NCBI RefSeq assembly: GCF_900636515.1
Contig: NZ_LR134287.1
Location: forward strand, 2,108,001-2,172,000
From: Neisseria animalis
GTDB lineage: Bacteria > Pseudomonadota > Gammaproteobacteria > Burkholderiales > Neisseriaceae
Reading direction: 5' to 3'
Length of the DNA: 64,000 nucleotides
How positions within the stretch are numbered: the first letter of the stretch is position 1; each line of letters starts with the position of its first letter. The notes below the pieces were generated by a model. It worked only from the letters and a program-made list of their open reading frames with translations, was not told the DNA's origin and made no database searches. Position numbers and translations under genes: made by a program. Of the stretch, positions 49,091 through 59,122 are shown piece by piece.

Positions 49091-49681
49091 ATGACTCCGT
49101 TCCTTACTGCCGGCGTTGATGAAGCCGGACGCGGGCCACTGGTCGGCAGCGTCTTTGCCGCCGCCGTTATCCTGCCCGAACACTACGACTTGCCCGGCCT
49201 GACCGACTCTAAAAAACTCAGCGAAAAAAAACGCGACCGTCTGGCCGCCATGATTAAAGAACAAGCCCTTGCATGGCATATCGCCCATGCCGACCCGCAG
49301 GAAATCGCCGAACTCAATATCCTGCACGCCACCATGCTGGCCATGACCCGCGCTGTGCAAGGATTGGCGGTTGCGCCGCACAAGGTGTGGATAGACGGCA
49401 ACCGCGTGCCGAAAGATTTGGGTGTGGCAGCCGAAGCAGTAGTGAAGGGCGACAGCAAAATCATCGAAATTTCCGCCGCTTCCGTTCTCGCCAAAACCGC
49501 CCGCGATGCGGAAATGTACGCACTGGCCGAGCGTTATCCGCAATACGGATTTGAAAAACACAAAGGCTACGGCACCGCCCAACACCTCGCCGCGCTGCAA
49601 CAATACGGCGTACTGCCCGAACACCGTCGGAATTTCGCACCGGTCAAAAACCTGTTGGCACAAGGCAGGCTGTTTGAATAA
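49091..49681 (+). CDS. rnhB: Ribonuclease HII
   Basis: A 196-residue RNase HII that cuts RNA in RNA-DNA hybrids and removes misincorporated ribonucleotides. Catalytic acidic residues lie in [20 protein letters not shown] (Asp and Glu near 10-11), [10 protein letters not shown] and [13 protein letters not shown]. The C-terminal [28 protein letters not shown] is typical. Full length, ATG 49091, apparently monocistronic. Confidence 0.95.
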   Translation: MTPFLTAGVDEAGRGPLVGSVFAAAVILPEHYDLPGLTDSKKLSEKKRDRLAAMIKEQALAWHIAHADPQEIAELNILHATMLAMTRAVQGLAVAPHKVWIDGNRVPKDLGVAAEAVVKGDSKIIEISAASVLAKTARDAEMYALAERYPQYGFEKHKGYGTAQHLAALQQYGVLPEHRRNFAPVKNLLAQGRLFE

Positions 49682-50125
49682 ATCCGCACCTCGCAGGCCG
49701 TCTGCAAAATGCTTTGACAAGCGGTTATTCGGTTGAGCATATGCTGAAACCCGCCGCAAGCCCAAGATTTGCCTGCACGGTATTTTGCAGACGGCCTTTG
49801 GCGTTTTGACTCGGCAAATCAGGCGACCGCACACGGAGTTCAAGCAAACATCAATCCACCTTTATTTGAATTTTTCCGCTTCACACCGCGTATGCGAAAC
49901 GCCTCCAATAAGAAGTAACGGCGGCCTGACACAGCATGAAACAAAGCAACAAAACCACAAACGCGGCAAGGTGCCGCCACTCCGTATCATTCCACATGAA
50001 ACAACCATATTCGGTTTAGGCGGTATCAAGCGCGGAAACGCCGCCGCATTTTTTGTGCAATGACGATAACCGCTGCAGGAGCGTGGGTTACACCCGCCCG
50101 TGAATATCCGCGCCGGTGCAAGATT
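49682..50125. other. Gene-free region after rnhB with repeat relics
   Basis: A widely spaced inverted DUS pair spans 49697-49799. At about 49930-50006, CAGCATGAAACAAAGCAACA to CCGTATCATTCCACATG resembles a shortened long-form relic. At about 50075-50095 a GTGGGTTACACCCGCCCG motif resembles the arms of the GC-rich repeat at 33713. No gene is supported. Confidence 0.45.
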
Positions 50126-50232
50126 TATAGTCGAATAAAATAAGAATGATACAGCGTTGCTTTGCCTTGTCGTACTATGTGTACTGTCTGCGGCTTCGCT
50201 GCCTTGTCTCATTCTTATTTTATTCGACTATA
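50126..50232 (+). repeat. Correia-like 107-bp element, copy 8 (symmetrised ends)
   Basis: Unlike the other seven copies, both ends carry the TATAGTCGAATAAAATAAG form, making the terminal inverted repeats perfect over about 23 bases. One internal base also differs (CTTGTCGTAC instead of CTTGCCGTAC). Confidence 0.85.
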
Positions 50233-50442
50233 TTTAGCGATTCCAATCATGGCGCCGCCGAAACACACTATCGCGAGCTGACCGATTTTGTCTTGCTCGA
50301 CACCGCTGTCGGCGCAGCAGAAATCAAAGCGGTTTTAGGGCGGCAGCTCTCGTTTATCGCCACATTAATCCGCCTGCCGGACGGCGACAAACTTCTCAAA
50401 GCCCTGAAAGCAAAAGCGGAACGCCATACTGACGCAGTTTGA
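50233..50442 (+). pseudogene. 5'-truncated gene fragment fused to a Correia-like element
   Basis: Codons after the element encode SDSNHGAAETHYRELTDFVL and LDTAVGAAEIKAVLGRQLSF, ending KAKAERHTDAV and a TGA. Codon use looks like native coding sequence. No start codon lies in frame after the element; the frame is open back into the element, whose internal ATG at 50146 would give a chimeric 98-residue product. I do not recognise the parent family. It is best read as the 3' remnant of a gene cut by deletion at the repeat. Confidence 0.5.
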
Positions 50443-50446
50443 ACAA

Positions 50447-50492
50447 AAGGCCGTCTGCAAAACGGCTGTAATACCTGTTTTGCAGACGGCCT
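50447..50492. terminator. DUS-pair hairpin between the fragment and parA
   Basis: AAGGCCGTCTGCAAAACGG and TGTTTTGCAGACGGCCTg, 15 or more paired bases, between convergent units. Confidence 0.72.
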
Positions 50493-50514
50493 GCGTCCAA
50501 TCATCAATCTATTT

Positions 50515-51288
50515 TCAGGCTTTACCGACCCGCTGCAACAATTCGTCGGCCAAGCTCAAATAGGCTTTTGTGCCTTTTGCCGCCGGATCGTAGGCCAGCG
50601 CGGGCATACCGTGACTGGGGGCTTCGGCAAGGCGGATATTGCGCGGAATGGTGGTTTCAAACAGCAAATCGCCGAAATGGTTGCGGAGCTGTTCGCTGAC
50701 TTCTACCACCAAGCGGCTGCGGCTGTCGTACAGAGTACGCACAATGCCGGTGATGTCGAGTTTGGGGTTGATGGCTTGGCGGATTTTGCGCACGGTGGCA
50801 ATCAAATCGGAAATGCCTTCGAGGGCGTAATATTCGCACAACATCGGCACAATCACGCCGTTGGCGGCAACCAAGCCGTTGAGCGTCAGCAGGGTCAGCG
50901 AAGGCGGGCAGTCAATCAGTACGAAATCGTAATCGTTTTCTACTGCCTGCAAGGCATTTTTCAAACGGATTTCGCGGGCGATTTCCTGCACCAATTCGAT
51001 TTCCGCGCCCGACAATGCGCGGTTTGCGCCCAACACGTCGTAACCGCCGCATTCGCTGCGGACGGCAGCGGTTTTGATGTCGGCATCGCCCAATACGACT
51101 TGGTACACACCCTCTTCCAAACTCGCTTTGTCTATGCCGCTGCCGGTGGTGGCGTTGCCCTGCGGGTCCAGATCGATAACGAGCACGCGCTGTCCGCGCC
51201 GGGCAAGGGAAGCGGCAAGATTGACGGTAGTAGTGGTTTTGCCGACGCCGCCTTTTTGGTTGGCCACGGCGATGATTTGTGCGCTCAT
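50515..51288 (-). CDS. parA: ParA/Soj-family chromosome partitioning ATPase
   Basis: A 257-residue deviant-Walker ATPase that positions the replication origin region with ParB. It opens IIAVANQKGGVGKTTTTVNLAASLA with the signature lysine of KGGVGKTT, then VLVIDLDPQGNATTGSG and the Walker B FVLIDCPPSLTLLTLNGL. It is a short chromosomal type without an N-terminal DNA-binding extension. No parB follows in the window; the next gene downstream is on the other strand. It lies about 100 bases beyond the lpxA stop on the same strand. Confidence 0.94.
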   Translation of the reverse strand: MSAQIIAVANQKGGVGKTTTTVNLAASLARRGQRVLVIDLDPQGNATTGSGIDKASLEEGVYQVVLGDADIKTAAVRSECGGYDVLGANRALSGAEIELVQEIAREIRLKNALQAVENDYDFVLIDCPPSLTLLTLNGLVAANGVIVPMLCEYYALEGISDLIATVRKIRQAINPKLDITGIVRTLYDSRSRLVVEVSEQLRNHFGDLLFETTIPRNIRLAEAPSHGMPALAYDPAAKGTKAYLSLADELLQRVGKA

Positions 51289-51392
51289 ATCTGCTTAGGA
51301 AAATAATTGGGAACCGGACGGAATTGTACCGTTATTTGTCTGAAATGGGTAGAAAAGCCGTCTGCAAAACGGTGTTCGGACGGCTTGGAACA

Positions 51393-52169
51393 TCAGCGGA
51401 TAATGCCTCGGGTCGAGCGTTTGAAGAAATCGGCAAACAAAGCCGTTTCCGGAGCTTCCGCCTCCAATTTGGCGATTTCCTGCTTGGCTTCTTCAAACGA
51501 CAATCCTTTGCGGTACAGCAGTTTGTAAGCGTTTAAAACCGCTTGGATAGACGGCTTGTCGAAACCCCGCCGCTTCATGCCTTCGATATTGATGCCCACC
51601 GGCCCGGCGTGGTTGCCCTGCGCCATCACATACGGTGGTACGTCTTGTGCAACGGCCGAACAGCCGCCAATCATGGCATGCGCGCCGACAATGCTGAATT
51701 GGTGAATGGCCGACATACCGCCGACAATGACAAAATCGTCCAGCTCGACGTGCCCGGCCAGCGTAGCATTGTTTGCCAAAATACAGCGGTTTCCGACACG
51801 GCAGTCGTGGGCAACGTGTGCATTAATCATCAACAGGTTGTCATCACCCACCCGGGTAATGCCACCGCCCTGCACCGTTCCCCGATGAATGGTAACGTGT
51901 TCGCGGATTTGGTTGCGGCTGCCGATAACGGTTCGGGTCGGTTCGCCACGGTATTTGAGGTCTTGGTTGACCTCGCCAATGCTGGCAAACTGGTAAATGC
52001 GGTTGCCTTCGCCGATTTCGGTGATGCCGTTGATGATGACGTGCGGGCCAATTTCGGTATCCGCACCGATTTTGACATCGGGGCCGATGATGCTGTACGC
52101 ACCGACCTTCACGCTTTCATGCAGCTCGGCTTTGGAATCGATGATGGCGGTTGGGTGAATCAGGGTCAT
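51393..52169 (-). CDS. lpxA: UDP-N-acetylglucosamine acyltransferase
   Basis: A 258-residue left-handed beta-helix enzyme that transfers a 3-hydroxyacyl chain from ACP to UDP-GlcNAc, the first step of lipid A synthesis. Hexapeptide repeats run from [20 protein letters not shown] to about residue 190. The catalytic His lies in [13 protein letters not shown] near 122. HIRG-type acceptor contacts and the helical C-terminus ([19 protein letters not shown]) are present. ATG 52169 has an AAGGAA site. Unlike in N. meningitidis as I recall it, fabZ does not precede it directly: an Abi-type gene lies between. Confidence 0.96.
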   Translation of the reverse strand: MTLIHPTAIIDSKAELHESVKVGAYSIIGPDVKIGADTEIGPHVIINGITEIGEGNRIYQFASIGEVNQDLKYRGEPTRTVIGSRNQIREHVTIHRGTVQGGGITRVGDDNLLMINAHVAHDCRVGNRCILANNATLAGHVELDDFVIVGGMSAIHQFSIVGAHAMIGGCSAVAQDVPPYVMAQGNHAGPVGINIEGMKRRGFDKPSIQAVLNAYKLLYRKGLSFEEAKQEIAKLEAEAPETALFADFFKRSTRGIIR

Positions 52170-52196
52170 GGTATTTCCTTTTAAGATTCCTAACAA

Positions 52197-52904
52197 TCAA
52201 AAGGGATCAATATGGTCACAAATGGCAACAACATTGTCACCAAACTGTTCGAATAGCGCAGCGGTATCAATATTCATATAGTCCAACAAGCCGACCAATG
52301 AACGGTAAATTTCCCGGGCATACTCTGTACTTTTCGCATTTCCTTTAAAACAAATAGGTTCATGATGGGCCAATCGGTTACGAAACCTGTTGATTTTAGA
52401 CAGCTCATCAAATATCCATTTTTGGTTGTATGCCCGACTTGGAGTGGATTTAGGCTTATTCGGAAACACTTTCAGCAATACTTTTCCTGTTGCTTCAAAT
52501 TGGCCGCCCTTACCTCCGGCAAACAAATAACGCCAAAACCCGAATCCCAACTCTGCTACCAATTTATCATGCGGGATATTGCCTTTGCTTGCCAAAACAT
52601 CTCTAATCAATTTTGCCGAGTCACCCGCTTTCCCTTGTAGAAAACAACCTTGGTAAGGCAAAGACGGATCAGTCTTTGGTTGGATACTGTTATACAGCCA
52701 GTTGCTATCCGACATCCCGACTACCAGGCATCTGTCGATTTTATTTCGCAATGCAATCTCAAAAACAGAAACAAGGCTGAACAACTCCCGAGAGAGCAAT
52801 AAATTTAGCCGATATAAATCGGGAGCTGATTCTTCTCCTACTGCATGCTTGTATCTTTGCATTCTCTGTTCTGAAAAAACAGTGCAACAACTCTGATAAT
52901 CCAT
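52197..52904 (-). CDS. Abi-family HEPN protein inserted between fabZ and lpxA
   Basis: A 235-residue protein of the Abi_2/AbiD-F group, linked to abortive infection against phages. The N-terminal half carries LYRLNLLLSRELFSLVSVFEIALRNKIDR in type. GFGFWRYLF is a conserved middle block. The end has INRFRNRLAHHEPICF, a HEPN RNx3H motif (Arg 175, His 180) of the kind that forms a metal-independent RNase site in dimers. The bracketing genes are the essential lipid A operon; the gene ends 27 bases before lpxA and begins 137 bases after fabZ. It looks richer in A/T than its neighbours and has no DUS inside. ATG 52904 starts just before the conserved SEQRMQRYKHA; the ribosome-binding site is weak. 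Defence function is inferred from family. Confidence 0.82.
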   Translation of the reverse strand: MDYQSCCTVFSEQRMQRYKHAVGEESAPDLYRLNLLLSRELFSLVSVFEIALRNKIDRCLVVGMSDSNWLYNSIQPKTDPSLPYQGCFLQGKAGDSAKLIRDVLASKGNIPHDKLVAELGFGFWRYLFAGGKGGQFEATGKVLLKVFPNKPKSTPSRAYNQKWIFDELSKINRFRNRLAHHEPICFKGNAKSTEYAREIYRSLVGLLDYMNIDTAALFEQFGDNVVAICDHIDPF

Positions 52905-53005
52905 ACTGTTCGATATTTGACGTACCGGAGTTTTTATCGGATAATAGAATCCACTAATCCCCACTATGTCCCTGAGGCAACTCAAACTGGTGGGTTTTCC
53001 TTTAT

Positions 53006-53034
53006 AAGGCCGTCTGTATTTTGCAGACGGCCTT
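53006..53034 (-). terminator. DUS hairpin between fabZ and the Abi gene
   Basis: AAGGCCGTCTG(TA) against TTGCAGACGGCCTT, closely spaced. If it terminates, lpxA and the Abi gene would need another promoter between 52905 and 53005; I see no convincing one. Confidence 0.6.
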
Positions 53035-53041
53035 GCGCTTT

Positions 53042-53500
53042 TTATTCAGGCGCAACAATGCGTTTGGCACACATAATCACGGCTTCGACGGCAACTTGTC
53101 CGTCCACTTTGGCAACTGCTTGGAACTTGCCGATACCGCGTTTGAAAGTCAGCAGTTCGACTTCGTAAGTGAGCCGGTCGCCGGGAATCACTTGGCGTTT
53201 GAAGCGGGCATCATCAATGCCGGCAAAGAAGAAAAATTCGTTCTCTTCACGGCCGCCGTTGCTCAAAATGGCCAATGCGCCGCAAGCCTGCGCCATGCCT
53301 TCGATAATCAGCACGCCGGGCATAATCGGCAAATCGGGAAAGTGGCCTTGAAACTGCGGCTCGTTCATGCTGACGTTTTTAATTGCCGTCAGGCTTTTCA
53401 TGGATTCAAACGCGGTAATGCGGTCAATCAGCATGAACGGGAAGCGGTGGGGAATCAGGTGATGAATGTCTTTGGCTTCAATCGGTAATTTGAATTCCAT
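53042..53500 (-). CDS. fabZ: (3R)-hydroxyacyl-ACP dehydratase
   Basis: A 152-residue hotdog-fold enzyme that dehydrates 3-hydroxyacyl-ACP. It competes with LpxA and LpxD for the same substrates, which balances fatty acid and lipid A synthesis. The catalytic His and Glu lie in FQGHFPDLPIMPGVLIIEGMAQACG; HLIPHRFPFMLIDRI is the usual N-terminal block. ATG 53500 follows AAGGAACACCACC. It lies in the canonical place after lpxD. Confidence 0.96.
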   Translation of the reverse strand: MEFKLPIEAKDIHHLIPHRFPFMLIDRITAFESMKSLTAIKNVSMNEPQFQGHFPDLPIMPGVLIIEGMAQACGALAILSNGGREENEFFFFAGIDDARFKRQVIPGDRLTYEVELLTFKRGIGKFQAVAKVDGQVAVEAVIMCAKRIVAPE

Positions 53501-53523
53501 GGTGGTGTTCCTTTATTTTTGGT

Positions 53524-53551
53524 TTTTCAGACGGCTTTTGCCGTCTGAAAA
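53524..53551 (-). terminator. AA-type DUS hairpin between lpxD and fabZ
   Basis: TTTTCAGACGGC and GCCGTCTGAAAA with a 3-4-base loop. As the flanking genes belong to one conserved cluster it may act as an attenuator. Confidence 0.55.
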
Positions 53552-53599
53552 TGCTGTGAAGCGACAACGGGAATACGGCGGTATCGTTGTGCCGTTTCC

Positions 53600-54637
53600 C
53601 TACTCTGCGCCGTTTGAACCGGTAAGCAGTTTTTCCAACTGTTTGATGCGTTTGTTCATCTCGCTCAAATGGCGGATATGTACGGCATTTTTCGCCCATT
53701 CTTTATGGGTCTGCATGGGGTAGAGGCTGGCGATGTGCTGCCCGCTCTCTTTGATGCTGTGGGTAATGCACGTTCCGCCGCCGATATTGGTTTTGTCGGC
53801 GATTTCGATATGGCCTACCGTGCCGACACCGCCGCCGATGATACAGTAGCTGCCGATGGTCGTGCTGCCGGAAATACCGGCTTGGGCGGCAATAACGGTA
53901 TGTGCGCCGATGGTGCAGTTGTGCCCGATTTGCACTTGGTTGTCGATTTTCGTACCGGTGCCGATAACGGTATCGCTCATTGCGCCGCGGTCGATATTGC
54001 TGTTTGAACCGATTTCTACATCGTCTCCAAGCGTTACGCCGCCGGTCTGCGGGATTTTAAACCATGACGCTCCGGCAAATGCCAAGCCGAAGCCGTCTGC
54101 ACCGATGACTGCGCCGCTGTGGATTTCTACGCGGTTGCCGAGTGTGCAGCCGTAATAGACAACGGCGTTGGGGTGCAGCACAACTTCGTTACCGAGTTTG
54201 CAGTCATGCTCAACCACCGCGCCTGCCAAAATGCGGCAGCCTTCGCCCAGTATGGTATTTGCGCCGATGTAGGCGTGTGCGCCGATTTCGCAGCTTGCGG
54301 GGACGGTTGCAGACGGCTCGACAACGGCAGTTTGATGAATCCCTGCCGCTGCTTTGACCACCGGAGAAAACAAACGGGCAACTTTGGCGAAATAGAGATA
54401 GGGATCGGCTGCCACAATCAGATTGCGTCCGGCAAACTCGCCGGCTGCTTTTTCAGAAACGATAACCGCGCCGGCGCTGCTGCCGTGTACGTCGGCTTTG
54501 TATTTCGGATTGGCCAAAAAACTGATGTGCTGCGCCTGAGCATGGCTCAAAGGTTGGACGGCGGTTACGGTGATGTCTTCGCCGCGCCATTCGCCGCCCA
54601 GCTCGGCGGTAATTTGGGATAAAGTGTATGAGGTCAT
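53600..54637 (-). CDS. lpxD: UDP-3-O-(3-hydroxyacyl)glucosamine N-acyltransferase
   Basis: A 345-residue trimeric acyltransferase, the third step of lipid A synthesis. The N-terminal uridine-binding domain covers [15 protein letters not shown] to about residue 100 ([13 protein letters not shown]). The beta-helix then runs through many hexapeptide turns ([23 protein letters not shown]). The catalytic His lies in [25 protein letters not shown] begin at ATG 54637 (MTSYTLSQ); upstream in-frame codons lack a ribosome-binding site. Two CA-type DUS lie within the gene. Confidence 0.95.
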   Translation of the reverse strand: MTSYTLSQITAELGGEWRGEDITVTAVQPLSHAQAQHISFLANPKYKADVHGSSAGAVIVSEKAAGEFAGRNLIVAADPYLYFAKVARLFSPVVKAAAGIHQTAVVEPSATVPASCEIGAHAYIGANTILGEGCRILAGAVVEHDCKLGNEVVLHPNAVVYYGCTLGNRVEIHSGAVIGADGFGLAFAGASWFKIPQTGGVTLGDDVEIGSNSNIDRGAMSDTVIGTGTKIDNQVQIGHNCTIGAHTVIAAQAGISGSTTIGSYCIIGGGVGTVGHIEIADKTNIGGGTCITHSIKESGQHIASLYPMQTHKEWAKNAVHIRHLSEMNKRIKQLEKLLTGSNGAE

Positions 54638-54766
54638 GTTTTTGCTTTCGGGGCGCATTGCCGGCGGGATTTTCCAACATGAAATGCCGTCTGCAAATCA
54701 GGCATACCGAGAAATGCTGTCTCTACCTGATCGGCAGAGGGATTGCTGCCTGCCGGTAAGGCAAAG

Positions 54767-55279
54767 TCAGCGTGCGTTCAATGCTTTAATCACGCTGTCG
54801 GTAATATCGTATTTGCTGTTGACGTAAATCACGTCTTGCAAAATCACATCGTAACCTTCGCGTTTTGCCAAATCGACAATCACACGGTTGGCATTTTGCT
54901 GGAGGGCGGCAAATTCTTCGTTGCGGCGCAGATTGTAATCTTCGGCAAATGCGGATTGCTCGCGGCGGAAGCGTTGCGCCAACTCGCTCCATTGTTTGGC
55001 GGCCTGCTCACGCGCGCTGCCTTGCAGTTTGCCGCCGCTCAATTTCTGTTCCAAATCCATGCCTTGCTGTTGGAGCTTGTGCAGCGCCTTTTGACGGTCG
55101 ACAAATTCTTTATCCAAAGTCGCTTGGATACCGCGCGCCTGATCGGATTCGAGATAGATACGCTCGGTATTGATGAAGCCGATTTTCTGTACGGCGCCGT
55201 CTGCCGCTGCCTGAGCAGTCAGGCCGAAGCCCAATACGGCGGCGGCAGCAGTGTGGATAAAGGGGGAAACGTATTTCAT
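54767..55279 (-). CDS. skp: Periplasmic chaperone Skp/OmpH
   Basis: A 170-residue chaperone that holds unfolded outer-membrane proteins on their way to BamA. A Sec signal peptide ([20 protein letters not shown]) is followed by [21 protein letters not shown] long charged helical hairpin comes next ([24 protein letters not shown]), the tentacle of the jellyfish-shaped trimer. The C-terminal [24 protein letters not shown] is typical. ATG 55279 has an AAGGAA site. It directly follows bamA, from which an inverted DUS pair (55303-55345) separates it. Confidence 0.92.
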   Translation of the reverse strand: MKYVSPFIHTAAAAVLGFGLTAQAAADGAVQKIGFINTERIYLESDQARGIQATLDKEFVDRQKALHKLQQQGMDLEQKLSGGKLQGSAREQAAKQWSELAQRFRREQSAFAEDYNLRRNEEFAALQQNANRVIVDLAKREGYDVILQDVIYVNSKYDITDSVIKALNAR

Positions 55280-55302
55280 AATGATTCCTTGCATGCTGAT
55301 CT

Positions 55303-55345
55303 GCCGTCTGCAAATCAAGCCTTTCAGCCCGATTTGCAGACGGCA
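55303..55345 (-). terminator. Inverted DUS pair between bamA and skp
   Basis: GCCGTCTGCAAATC and GATTTGCAGACGGC, perfect 14-base arms, just beyond the bamA stop. Confidence 0.68.
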
Positions 55346-55352
55346 TAGCACA

Positions 55353-57749
55353 TTAGAATGTCGTACCCAACTGGAATTGGAAGCGTTGGATTTCGTCGGT
55401 CGGTTTTTTCTTCAGCGGGTAAGCGTAGCTGAATTTCATCGGACCTACCGGCGAGAGCCATGTTACCGCTGCACCGGCCGAATAGCGCAACTCTTCCTTG
55501 AAGGTTGATTTGTGGGTTTTTCCTAAGCCGTAAACATTTTGTATGGTTTGACCATCGTTACGGTAGGTATCGCTCGAGTTATTATCATATGTTTTGCCGT
55601 CCCACACGCTGCCGGCATCGGCAAACAAGCTCAAACGGACGGAACGCGAATCTTTGATACCCGGCATCGGGAACATCAGCTCTGCCGATACGTTGGCTTT
55701 CTTGTTGCCGCCGTAGCTGATGCGCGAGCCTTCTTCGTCATACACTTTAGGACCGAGCGTACCGCTTTCGTAACCGCGCACCGAGCCTAAGCCGCCGCCG
55801 TAGAAGTTTTCAAAGAACGGCATTTCTTTGGTACTGCCGTAGCCGTTACCGTAGCCAACTTCGCCACCCAACATCAGCGTGAAGTTTTTGGAAAGCGGGA
55901 AGAACCATCTTTGGTTGTGGGTCAGGGTATAATATTTCAATTCACTGCCCGGCAAGGCGATTTCGCCGTTTACTCCGGCAATATAACCGCGTGTCGGCCA
56001 CAATGCGCTGTCGGTTTTATTGCGTCCCCAGCCGATGGTACCTTTGTACAGCATGCCCGACCATTTGCCGTATTGGCTGCCGGTGTGGTCTTCCATAAAT
56101 TCGCGGTAGCGTTTCGGCGCACTCGCGTAAGTGTTTACGGTCATGTGTTCTGCCGCCAAACCGAAATTAACGCGGTCATATTCGGTAATCGGCACACCCA
56201 TACGCAAGCCCGCGCCGATGGTTTGGGTTTTGTATTGGCGCGAACTGGACGATGCTTTGCGCGGGTCGTATTTTCTGCCGTAGATGTCGTAACCCAAGCT
56301 CACGCCGTCCGGAGTGAAATACGGGTCGGTAAACGACAGCGAGCCGTTCAGCGTGGTTTTACTGCGGGATACGCGGGCAGATACGGATTTGCCCGTACCG
56401 AACAGGTTGTCCTGCGCCACACCTGCGGCCACGACAATACCGGTATCTTGAACCCAACCTGCGCTCAAATCAATCGAACCGGTCGAGCGTTCGCTCAAGC
56501 TCATGTCTAAATTAACTTGGTCCGGCGTACCCGGAATCGGTTTGGCATCAAATTGGACGTTGTCGAAATAGCCCAACAGCTCCACGCGCTCTTTCGAGCG
56601 TTGCAGCTTGGAAATATCATAAGGCGCGGCTTCCATTTGGCGCAATTCGCGGCGCACCACTTCGTCACGGGTTTTGTTGTTGCCGGTAATGTTGATTTCG
56701 TTTACATACACTTTACGGCCCGGCTCGACGTGCAGGGCGAAATCCACTGTTTTGGTTTCGGGATTCGGCATGGGCTGCACGTTGATTTCGCTGAAGGCAT
56801 AGCCTGCCGAACCCATGCGGTTCTGTACTGCCTCGAGTGCGGTCAGCATTTGCGAACGCTCGTACCACTTGCCTTCTTTCATTTTCAGCAGTTTGTACAA
56901 ATCTTCTTTCGGTACTTCGCGCGTGTCGCCTTCGATGGTTACTTTGCCCCAGCGGAAACGGTCGCCTTCGTCCACCGCCACTTTAATGGTTTGCTTGGTT
57001 TTATCTTCGTTGGTTTGTACGTCGGTATCTAAAATCCGGAAATTGAAATAACCGTTGTTTTGATAAAACTCATTGATGCGCTGCATATCCTGCGCGAACT
57101 TCTGTTCGTTAAACTGGTTGCTGCGCGTCAGCCAAGTAAACATACCGCCATCGCTCAAGGTCATTTGTTTTTTCAGACGGCGGTCGGAATAATGTTGGTT
57201 GCCGTCAAACTCAATGTCGGTGATTTTGGTGGAAGGGCCTTCTTCGATGGCTACGTCGATTGCCACACGGTTGCGCGCCAATTTGGTTACGGTCGGCGTA
57301 ATCTCAACCGATTGCTTGCCGCGGCTGATGTACTCTTCACGCAAACCGGCCACAGCCTGATTCAGCGTTGCCTGATTGAAATACTGTGATTGCGCCAAGC
57401 CGAATGCTTCAAGGTTTTTCTTAATGGCATCGTTTTGCAGGATTTTGCCGCCGGTAATGTTCAGGGAGCTGACGGTCGGACGTTCGACCACCGTCAGCAA
57501 CACTTGATTACCCAGCGTTTCAACGCGTACATCGTCAAAAAAACCGGTCGCATACAGATTTTTGATGATTTCCTGACTGCGGCTGTCGTTGAAGTTGTCG
57601 CCGACTTTGACCGGCAGATAGCTGAACACGGTACTCGGTTCGGTACGTTGCAAACCTTCTACACGGATGTCCTGAATGGTAAAGTCTGCCAATGCCGGCA
57701 GAGACAGTCCCATTACCATCAAGGCAGAAGCAAGCTGTTTCAATTTCAT
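55353..57749 (-). CDS. bamA: Outer-membrane assembly factor BamA (Omp85)
   Basis: A 798-residue Omp85 protein, the core of the BAM machine; Omp85 was first described functionally in N. meningitidis. A signal peptide ([16 protein letters not shown]) precedes five POTRA domains (about 22-420, beginning [16 protein letters not shown]). A 16-strand barrel follows. The substrate-exit loop motif reads [16 protein letters not shown] (VRGY, as I recall for Neisseria, versus VRGF in E. coli). The protein ends FQFQLGTTF with the C-terminal Phe. ATG 57749 starts the signal peptide. It follows rseP by 4 bases, so the two are tightly coupled. Confidence 0.97.
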   Translation of the reverse strand: MKLKQLASALMVMGLSLPALADFTIQDIRVEGLQRTEPSTVFSYLPVKVGDNFNDSRSQEIIKNLYATGFFDDVRVETLGNQVLLTVVERPTVSSLNITGGKILQNDAIKKNLEAFGLAQSQYFNQATLNQAVAGLREEYISRGKQSVEITPTVTKLARNRVAIDVAIEEGPSTKITDIEFDGNQHYSDRRLKKQMTLSDGGMFTWLTRSNQFNEQKFAQDMQRINEFYQNNGYFNFRILDTDVQTNEDKTKQTIKVAVDEGDRFRWGKVTIEGDTREVPKEDLYKLLKMKEGKWYERSQMLTALEAVQNRMGSAGYAFSEINVQPMPNPETKTVDFALHVEPGRKVYVNEINITGNNKTRDEVVRRELRQMEAAPYDISKLQRSKERVELLGYFDNVQFDAKPIPGTPDQVNLDMSLSERSTGSIDLSAGWVQDTGIVVAAGVAQDNLFGTGKSVSARVSRSKTTLNGSLSFTDPYFTPDGVSLGYDIYGRKYDPRKASSSSRQYKTQTIGAGLRMGVPITEYDRVNFGLAAEHMTVNTYASAPKRYREFMEDHTGSQYGKWSGMLYKGTIGWGRNKTDSALWPTRGYIAGVNGEIALPGSELKYYTLTHNQRWFFPLSKNFTLMLGGEVGYGNGYGSTKEMPFFENFYGGGLGSVRGYESGTLGPKVYDEEGSRISYGGNKKANVSAELMFPMPGIKDSRSVRLSLFADAGSVWDGKTYDNNSSDTYRNDGQTIQNVYGLGKTHKSTFKEELRYSAGAAVTWLSPVGPMKFSYAYPLKKKPTDEIQRFQFQLGTTF

Positions 57750-57753
57750 AAAA

Positions 57754-59094
57754 TTATCCAAACAAACGGTTAATATCATTAAAGAAAGCCACCATCATCA
57801 GCAGCATCATGGCAGCAAGGCCGAAGCGCAAGCCGATTGCCTGCACCCGTTCGCTAAGCGGCTTTCCGCGTATCCATTCGGCGGTATAGTACACCAAGTG
57901 TCCGCCGTCCAACACCGGAATCGGCAGCAGGTTCAGCACGCCCAAGCTGATGCTGACCAATGCCAGAAATTCCAAATAACTCTGCAAACCCATTGCGGCG
58001 GTTTGTCCGGCGGCATCGGCTATCGTCAACGGGCCGGAAACGTGGCTGAGCGAGGCATTGCCTGTAATCAGTTTGCCGAAAAAGCGCACGGTCATCATGG
58101 CGTAGCCGGTCATTCTGTCCCAGCCCATCGCAAATGCTTCGCCGACTGTCGGGCGGTATTCGTGGCGGACTTGTTTTGCCCACTCTTCGTCCATAGCGGG
58201 TGCAACACCCGCCCTGCCGATGAGTGTGCCGTCTGCAAGTTCCTGCGTATCCGGCCGCAAGCCGGTTGACAGCATGGTGCCGTCGCGCTCATAAGCGATT
58301 TCGATTTTTTTGCCCGGGCTGCTGCGGAACAGTTGCGTCCATTGCGTCCAATCGTCCAGCGGCTCGCCGTCCGCGCCCACCAGCCTGTCTCCCGCCTGCA
58401 ATCCTGCTTTGGCGGCCGGACTGCCTTCCAAAACAGAGCCTAATCGGGTGGTTATTTTAAAAGGCAGCAGGCCGATGTTGGCTTGGTTTTTCGCAACTTT
58501 ACCTGCTTCCGGCGTGCCGGCCGCATCAATCACGCGCACCGCCTCGCTGCCTGATTCGGTCTGAACCGCTACATTTACCTTGCCTGCTTCGAGATTCAGC
58601 ACGATTTCGGTTTGGGCATCGCCCCAGTCCCGCACGGCTGTGCCGTTGACGCTTTGAATGCGGTCGCCTGCTTCAAAACCTGCTTTGGCCGCAATGCTCG
58701 ATGGTGTTACCGTACCGACATACGGGCGGATTTCGGTCACGCCGAACGAAAAACTCAAGCCGTACAGCAATACCGCCAAAGCCAGATTGGTCAGCGGGCC
58801 GGCCGCGACAATGGCTATGCGTTTGGCCGGATGTTGTTTGTCGAAGGCATACGGCAGATCTTCTTCGGCCACATTGCCTTCGCGCGTATCCACCATTTTC
58901 ACATAGCCGCCCAGCGGAACCGGCGCCAGACACCACTCGGTATCGCCGCGTTTTTTGGTGTAAAAGGGTTTGCCGAACCCGACGGAAAAGCGTACGACTT
59001 TTACGCCGCACCAACGTGCGACGATGTAATGGCCGAATTCGTGCAGGCTGACTAAAATCAGAATGGCAACGATAAAGGCGAAAAACGTGGTCAA
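57754..59094 (-). CDS. rseP: Site-2 intramembrane zinc protease RseP
   Basis: A 446-residue M50 protease. The zinc motif HEFGH lies at about 18-22 in [27 protein letters not shown]. The third ligand block is [20 protein letters not shown] near 397. Two PDZ domains sit between: [25 protein letters not shown] and [25 protein letters not shown]. In E. coli RseP releases sigma-E by cutting RseA and clears signal peptides. No ATG lies in position; I use TTG 59094, preceded by GGAG at 4-5 bases, giving an N-terminus that matches homologues. A further in-frame TTG at 59106 is less likely. Confidence 0.93.
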   Translation of the reverse strand: MTTFFAFIVAILILVSLHEFGHYIVARWCGVKVVRFSVGFGKPFYTKKRGDTEWCLAPVPLGGYVKMVDTREGNVAEEDLPYAFDKQHPAKRIAIVAAGPLTNLALAVLLYGLSFSFGVTEIRPYVGTVTPSSIAAKAGFEAGDRIQSVNGTAVRDWGDAQTEIVLNLEAGKVNVAVQTESGSEAVRVIDAAGTPEAGKVAKNQANIGLLPFKITTRLGSVLEGSPAAKAGLQAGDRLVGADGEPLDDWTQWTQLFRSSPGKKIEIAYERDGTMLSTGLRPDTQELADGTLIGRAGVAPAMDEEWAKQVRHEYRPTVGEAFAMGWDRMTGYAMMTVRFFGKLITGNASLSHVSGPLTIADAAGQTAAMGLQSYLEFLALVSISLGVLNLLPIPVLDGGHLVYYTAEWIRGKPLSERVQAIGLRFGLAAMMLLMMVAFFNDINRLFG

Positions 59095-59122
59095 AGCACA
59101 CTCCAAAGATGATATGCAGCCG

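Noticed and set aside
58195..58220. GGGTGCAACACCCGCCC motif inside rseP, resembling the GC-rich repeat at 33713
   Set aside because: The encoded RAGVAPAM aligns without insertion to the equivalent segment of the meningococcal protein as I recall it, so the match is probably composition-driven.
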